Assembly: GCA_013695195.1 (NCBI GenBank)
Contig: JACDAY010000155.1
Coordinates: forward strand, 1 to 15,102
From: Blastocatellia bacterium
Lineage (GTDB): Bacteria; Acidobacteriota; Blastocatellia; Pyrinomonadales; Pyrinomonadaceae
DNA length: 15,102 nucleotides
Reading direction: 5' to 3'
Shown here: piece after piece, positions 12,309-15,102 of the stretch
Numbering within the stretch: the first letter of the stretch is position 1
How the letters are laid out: each line of letters opens with the position of its first letter
Notes under the pieces: model-generated
Databases searched by the model: none
What the model was told of the DNA's origin: nothing
The model's input: only the letters and a program-made list of their open reading frames with translations
Position numbers and translations under genes: made by a program

Positions 12309-13520
12309 TCAGATGTCCCTGTTTTCGCCTTTCGATTTGCTCATTCCCGACGCTGCTTGAGTTTGTGGCAGCGGAGCGCCGACGGCATCAGATTTGGTCA
12401 ACGGCTTGTCGTCGACGCTGTCGTCAACCAGATCGCTGACAATAAGTTTACCGGAGTGTTTCGTGAACATCAACAGCTCCTTTTCCTTGTCAAAATCTAC
12501 CATTACAAAATCGCCGGTTTCTATCTGCTGCGTGGCGACCAGATTTGAAAGCGGATAAACCAGGAAGCGTTCGATCGAGCGTTTCAGGTGCCGTGCACCA
12601 TATTTAAGATCTATCCCTTCGCTGAGCAGAAATTCTTTTGCCTCGCCTGCGCATTCAAAGACAAATTTCGTCCCGGCGGATTCGGTGATGCGGTCTTGCA
12701 CTGACGTAAGCTCTATATCCAGAATTTTTCGCAGGTGATGCTCCTTCAAACTGCGGAAAACCACTACTTTATCGATACGGTTCATAAATTCGGGCGAGAA
12801 TTTACGTTTCGCTGCTTCGAGCGCCGTACGATAAATTTTTGTATCGATCTCGTCGTCATCCTGCTGTTTTGCACCTGATTTGGTCGGTGCGAAACCGATG
12901 CCGCCGGAGATCATATCGGACATTTCCCGCGCACCGAGATTGGATGTCATGATGACAACGGTTCGCGAAAAGTCCACGCGACGGTTGTCGCCCAGCGTCA
13001 ATGTCGCTTTGTCCAAAATGCCCAGAAGAAGCTGCCACAGCGAGTCGGAAGCTTTTTCGATCTCATCGAAAAGCACGAATGTCAATTTAGTGTCGTCCGT
13101 ATGAGCCTTGTCCAGATTTTCCTGTGTCAGCATCGGCGACGTTTCGCGGTGGCCGAGATACCCCGGAGGCGAGCCGATAAGCTTTGCAATCTCGTGCGAA
13201 TGTTGAAACTCCGCACAGTCGATCTTTACGACCGTGTGCGGCTCGCCAAAAAGGACTTCGGATGCAGCCTCGACAACACGGGTTTTGCCGGAGCCGGTCG
13301 GGCCTAAAAACAGCATAGTTCCGATCGGACGTGAAGGGTTGTTCATTCCTGCGAGATAAATCTGGAAAAGCCCGCTAAGCCGCCGCACGCCGCGTTCCTG
13401 GCCCACGATCAGGGCGGAGAGTTTGTCTTCAAACTCTTTTGCACGCGGGCTTTTTCTTTCCGGATCGAGTAAAACTCCCTTTTCACTGCTTTCTTTTTTG
13501 GTCGCCGTGTCGTTTCTCAT
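12309..13520 (-). CDS. Single-ring Clp-type AAA+ ATPase (ClpA/ClpC D2-like)
   Basis: This 403-residue protein has one AAA+ module of the HSP100 D2 class, expected to form a hexameric unfoldase. Motifs are Walker A GPTGSGKT (73-80), pore loop GSPPGYLG (116-123), Walker B VLFDEIEK (149-156), sensor 1 TSNLG (192-196), arginine finger R248 (EFMNRID) and sensor 2 GARHLKR (308-314). Between sensor 1 and the arginine finger it carries GGIGF (206-210), where ClpA/ClpC/ClpX place the IGL/VGF/IGF ClpP-docking tripeptide. It lacks the Clp N-domain, D1 ring and ClpX zinc finger; residues 1-30 and the charged tail after about 365 are low-complexity. The ATG at 13520 has a good AGGAG eight bases upstream. 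No clpP is adjacent. A ClpB-like chaperone role without a protease is the alternative. Confidence 0.87.
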   Translation of the reverse strand: MRNDTATKKESSEKGVLLDPERKSPRAKEFEDKLSALIVGQERGVRRLSGLFQIYLAGMNNPSRPIGTMLFLGPTGSGKTRVVEAASEVLFGEPHTVVKIDCAEFQHSHEIAKLIGSPPGYLGHRETSPMLTQENLDKAHTDDTKLTFVLFDEIEKASDSLWQLLLGILDKATLTLGDNRRVDFSRTVVIMTSNLGAREMSDMISGGIGFAPTKSGAKQQDDDEIDTKIYRTALEAAKRKFSPEFMNRIDKVVVFRSLKEHHLRKILDIELTSVQDRITESAGTKFVFECAGEAKEFLLSEGIDLKYGARHLKRSIERFLVYPLSNLVATQQIETGDFVMVDFDKEKELLMFTKHSGKLIVSDLVDDSVDDKPLTKSDAVGAPLPQTQAASGMSKSKGENRDI

Positions 13521-13535
13521 TTCATTTTCTCCTCA

Positions 13536-13569
13536 AACGAAACGCGCAGTTGCTGCTAAACGTTTCGTT
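13536..13569 (-). promoter_or_regulatory. Long inverted repeat in the leader of the Clp-type ATPase gene
   Basis: AACGAAACG (13536-13544) pairs perfectly with CGTTTCGTT (13561-13569) across a 16-base spacer, and within the spacer GCAG (13546-13549) pairs with CTGC (13553-13556). It ends just upstream of the AGGAG ribosome-binding site (13529-13533). It could be a repressor operator, laid out like the CIRCE element of heat-shock genes but with a different sequence, or a leader RNA hairpin controlling ribosome access. Function is inferred. Confidence 0.45.
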
Positions 13570-13857
13570 AACCAAACGACGGTTTTTCAAGGCCGGACTT
13601 GTCAAATAAAGAGCGGCAAATCCGTCGTAATAAAGATGATTTCAATGTATGTTTCGTTGGCTGGACTTTAGGTAGGCATGTCCAGAGGCTGTGAACCGAA
13701 GAAACGGCTCCTCGTAATTATTAACACAAATTTGCGTGAGATAGCAAGCAAATTTTCGTAAATATAAAAAAATTCTGGATTTTTGCTTTTAATCATAATA
13801 ATGGGAACTGTCAGTAACAACGCCTTGTCCACCTGGCGCGTTTGTAGCCAGCAGCCG
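13570..13857. other. Non-coding stretch between the inositol-phosphate synthase and Clp-type genes
   Basis: Together with the leader repeat this makes a 337-base gap (13521-13857) without a credible gene. It is AT-rich on its right side. It contains an 8-bp inverted repeat AAATTTGC (13728-13735) with GCAAATTT (13748-13755) and an A/T-only hairpin near 13767-13784. On the minus strand it has a TTGACA (13605-13600) but no matching -10 at 16-18 bases. One more GTTTCGTT occurs near 13650. I see no tRNA, no strong terminator for the synthase gene and no protein-coding signal. Confidence 0.6.
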
Positions 13858-15102
13858 TCAGTCGTAATACTCGAGCCCGAGATGGGTTATCAAATCCTCG
13901 CCTTTCAGATGACGCAGCGTGTTCTTTAATTTCATCAATTGAATAAAGAGATCGTGCTCGGGGTAGAGCCCCGGAGCCGTCTGCGGAGATTTGAAATAAA
14001 AGGACAGCCATTCCTGAACGCCCTTCATCCCTGCGCGTTGTGCAAGGTCTAAAAACAGTGCCAAATCCAGACAAAGCGGAGCAGCAAGGATCGAGTCGCG
14101 GCAAAGAAAATCGATCTTTATCTGCATTTTATAGCCGAGCCAGCCGAAAATGTCCACGCTGTCCCAACCTTCCTTGTTGTCGCCGCGCGGCGGGTAATAA
14201 TTTATGCGGACGACGTGCGAAAAATCTTTGTACAATTCCGGGTAAACGTCAGGCTGTAGAATATGTTCAAGCACGGACAGTTTTGATTCTTCCTTGGTTC
14301 TAAAAGCTTCGGGGTCGTCAAGAACTTCCCCGTCACGGTTTCCGAGAATATTCGTCGAATACCAGCCGTCGAGCCCCAGCATTCGCGATTTCAAACCCGG
14401 AGCGAGTATAGTTTTCATCAGGGTTTGCCCGGTTTTGAAGTCTTTTCCGCAAATCGGCACTTTGTTTTGCTCGGCCAGACTCGTGAGCGCCGGAATATCG
14501 ACCGAAAGGTTCGGAGCACCGTTGGCAAACGGAACGCCCGATTTCAAAGCGGCGTAGGCGTATATCATCGACGGTGCTATCGCGGGATCGTTGTCGTACA
14601 TTCCTTTTTCGAGCGAATCGAGAGTCTGATGAACCTCGGAAGGCTCGAGGAAAATCTCCGTCGAGGCGGCCCAAATCATAACGAGCCGTTCGCAATTATT
14701 GTCCGACTTAAATCGTGCTATATCTTCAATCAGCTGCTCGGCAAGCTCCATTTTATTCTTGCCGGTCTTGACGTTTTCACCATGCAGCCGTTTTACATAA
14801 TTTTGTTCGAAGACGGCAGGCATCGGCTTTAGAGAAGCAAGCTGCTCGGAAACCTGATTCAACAGGTCTTTCTCCAAAACGCCTGCATTCATGGCCGCGT
14901 CAAAGGCGCTGTCGGTAAAAATATCCCATGCACCGAACACGATGTCGTTCATATCAGCGAGCGGGACAAAATCCCTGATCCTCGGCGAACGGTTATCGGT
15001 CCGTTTGCCGAGTCTGATCGATCCCATTTGGGTCAGGCTGCCCACCGGATTTGCAAGGCCGCGCTTTATAGCCTCGACACCGGCGACAAACGTTGTGCTG
15101 AC
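13858..15102 (-). CDS. Myo-inositol-1-phosphate synthase (partial, N-terminus beyond window)
   Basis: This enzyme isomerises glucose 6-phosphate to 1L-myo-inositol 1-phosphate using bound NAD+, the first step to inositol lipids and solutes. The frame is open to the last base of the window: residues before the apparent GTG start at 15045 read VSTTFVAGVEAIKRGLANP, which is family sequence. The true start and the glycine-rich NAD motif therefore lie outside, and the gene is 5'-incomplete here. Recognisable segments are SLTQMGSIRLGKR, DFVPLADMNDIVFGAWDIF, the substrate/NAD region NGAPNLSVD and CGKDFKTGQTLMKT with its catalytic-type lysines, GWYSTNILGNRDG, and DSILAAPLCLDLALFLDLA near the C-terminus. 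The visible part covers about 414 codons and ends TGA at 13858-13860. Bacterial and archaeal synthases of this type are common in Acidobacteriota and Actinobacteria. Confidence 0.92.
   Translation of the reverse strand, partial: VSTTFVAGVEAIKRGLANPVGSLTQMGSIRLGKRTDNRSPRIRDFVPLADMNDIVFGAWDIFTDSAFDAAMNAGVLEKDLLNQVSEQLASLKPMPAVFEQNYVKRLHGENVKTGKNKMELAEQLIEDIARFKSDNNCERLVMIWAASTEIFLEPSEVHQTLDSLEKGMYDNDPAIAPSMIYAYAALKSGVPFANGAPNLSVDIPALTSLAEQNKVPICGKDFKTGQTLMKTILAPGLKSRMLGLDGWYSTNILGNRDGEVLDDPEAFRTKEESKLSVLEHILQPDVYPELYKDFSHVVRINYYPPRGDNKEGWDSVDIFGWLGYKMQIKIDFLCRDSILAAPLCLDLALFLDLAQRAGMKGVQEWLSFYFKSPQTAPGLYPEHDLFIQLMKLKNTLRHLKGEDLITHLGLEYYD

Noticed and set aside
13585..13591. Heat-shock sigma-32 type -35 (CTTGAAA on the minus strand) before the Clp gene
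   Set aside because: No CCCCAT-like -10 follows at the right distance, so the match is probably chance.
13423..13671. 82-codon frame spanning the Clp gene start and its leader
   Set aside because: It overlaps the antisense strand of the Clp gene and the inverted repeat, with no recognisable protein features.
1..15102. tRNA/rRNA genes, CRISPR arrays, insertion sequences, phage genes
   Set aside because: No cloverleaf, spaced direct repeats, transposase or integrase motifs, or terminal inverted repeats with target duplications were seen.

Overview
The window looks like chromosomal DNA of an aerobic, free-living bacterium of moderate GC content. The mix of families suggests Acidobacteriota, probably class Blastocatellia (Pyrinomonadaceae-like): a DUF374 acyltransferase, a ~400-residue single-ring Clp ATPase, a bacterial myo-inositol-phosphate synthase, a heme A synthase and a DUF5522 protein. 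That placement rests on family resemblance from memory. There is no rRNA or other phylogenetic marker here, so treat it as an inference. I found no phage genes, insertion sequences, CRISPR arrays, tRNA or rRNA.

Layout. Positions 3-4196 hold three metabolic genes on the minus strand, read right to left: glutamine-dependent NAD synthetase (nadE), D-3-phosphoglycerate dehydrogenase (serA) and the alpha subunit of a 2-oxoacid dehydrogenase E1. A good intrinsic terminator separates nadE from serA, so they are probably not one transcript. Positions 4197-4362 contain two adjacent hairpins resembling an extragenic palindromic repeat. Positions 4363-4971 hold the most notable gene: an exported peroxiredoxin-like protein whose frame is interrupted by one TGA exactly where the family has the first Cys of its CxxC motif. 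A well-formed bacterial SECIS-like hairpin follows at the expected distance. I read it as one selenoprotein (UxxC), which ordinary gene calling would split into two fragments. Positions 4996-6606 hold a receiver/histidine-kinase-like ATPase fusion (minus) and a lysophospholipid acyltransferase (plus). Positions 6659-8874 hold heme A synthase (minus) and a compact plus-strand group: a cysteine-rich zinc-ribbon-like protein, TlyA rRNA methyltransferase and a DUF5522 protein.

Positions 8871-12184 are an arsenic-resistance island. ArsR (minus) is divergent from arsI, a Cys/Met-metabolism PLP enzyme, an aquaporin and arsC (plus), with gaps of 3-4 bases or an overlap between the plus-strand genes. 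The inferred logic is that ArsI demethylates methylarsenite, ArsC reduces arsenate, and arsenite leaves through the aquaporin; no ArsB or Acr3 pump is present. The PLP enzyme is an unusual member with no assigned arsenic role. The 114-base divergent intergenic region carries two near-consensus promoters sharing their -35 region, plus three evenly spaced palindromes as operator candidates.

Positions 12309-15102 hold, on the minus strand, a single-ring Clp-type AAA+ ATPase with an IGF tripeptide at the ClpP-docking position, and a myo-inositol-1-phosphate synthase that runs off the right edge of the window. They are separated by 337 bases of non-coding DNA containing strong inverted repeats.
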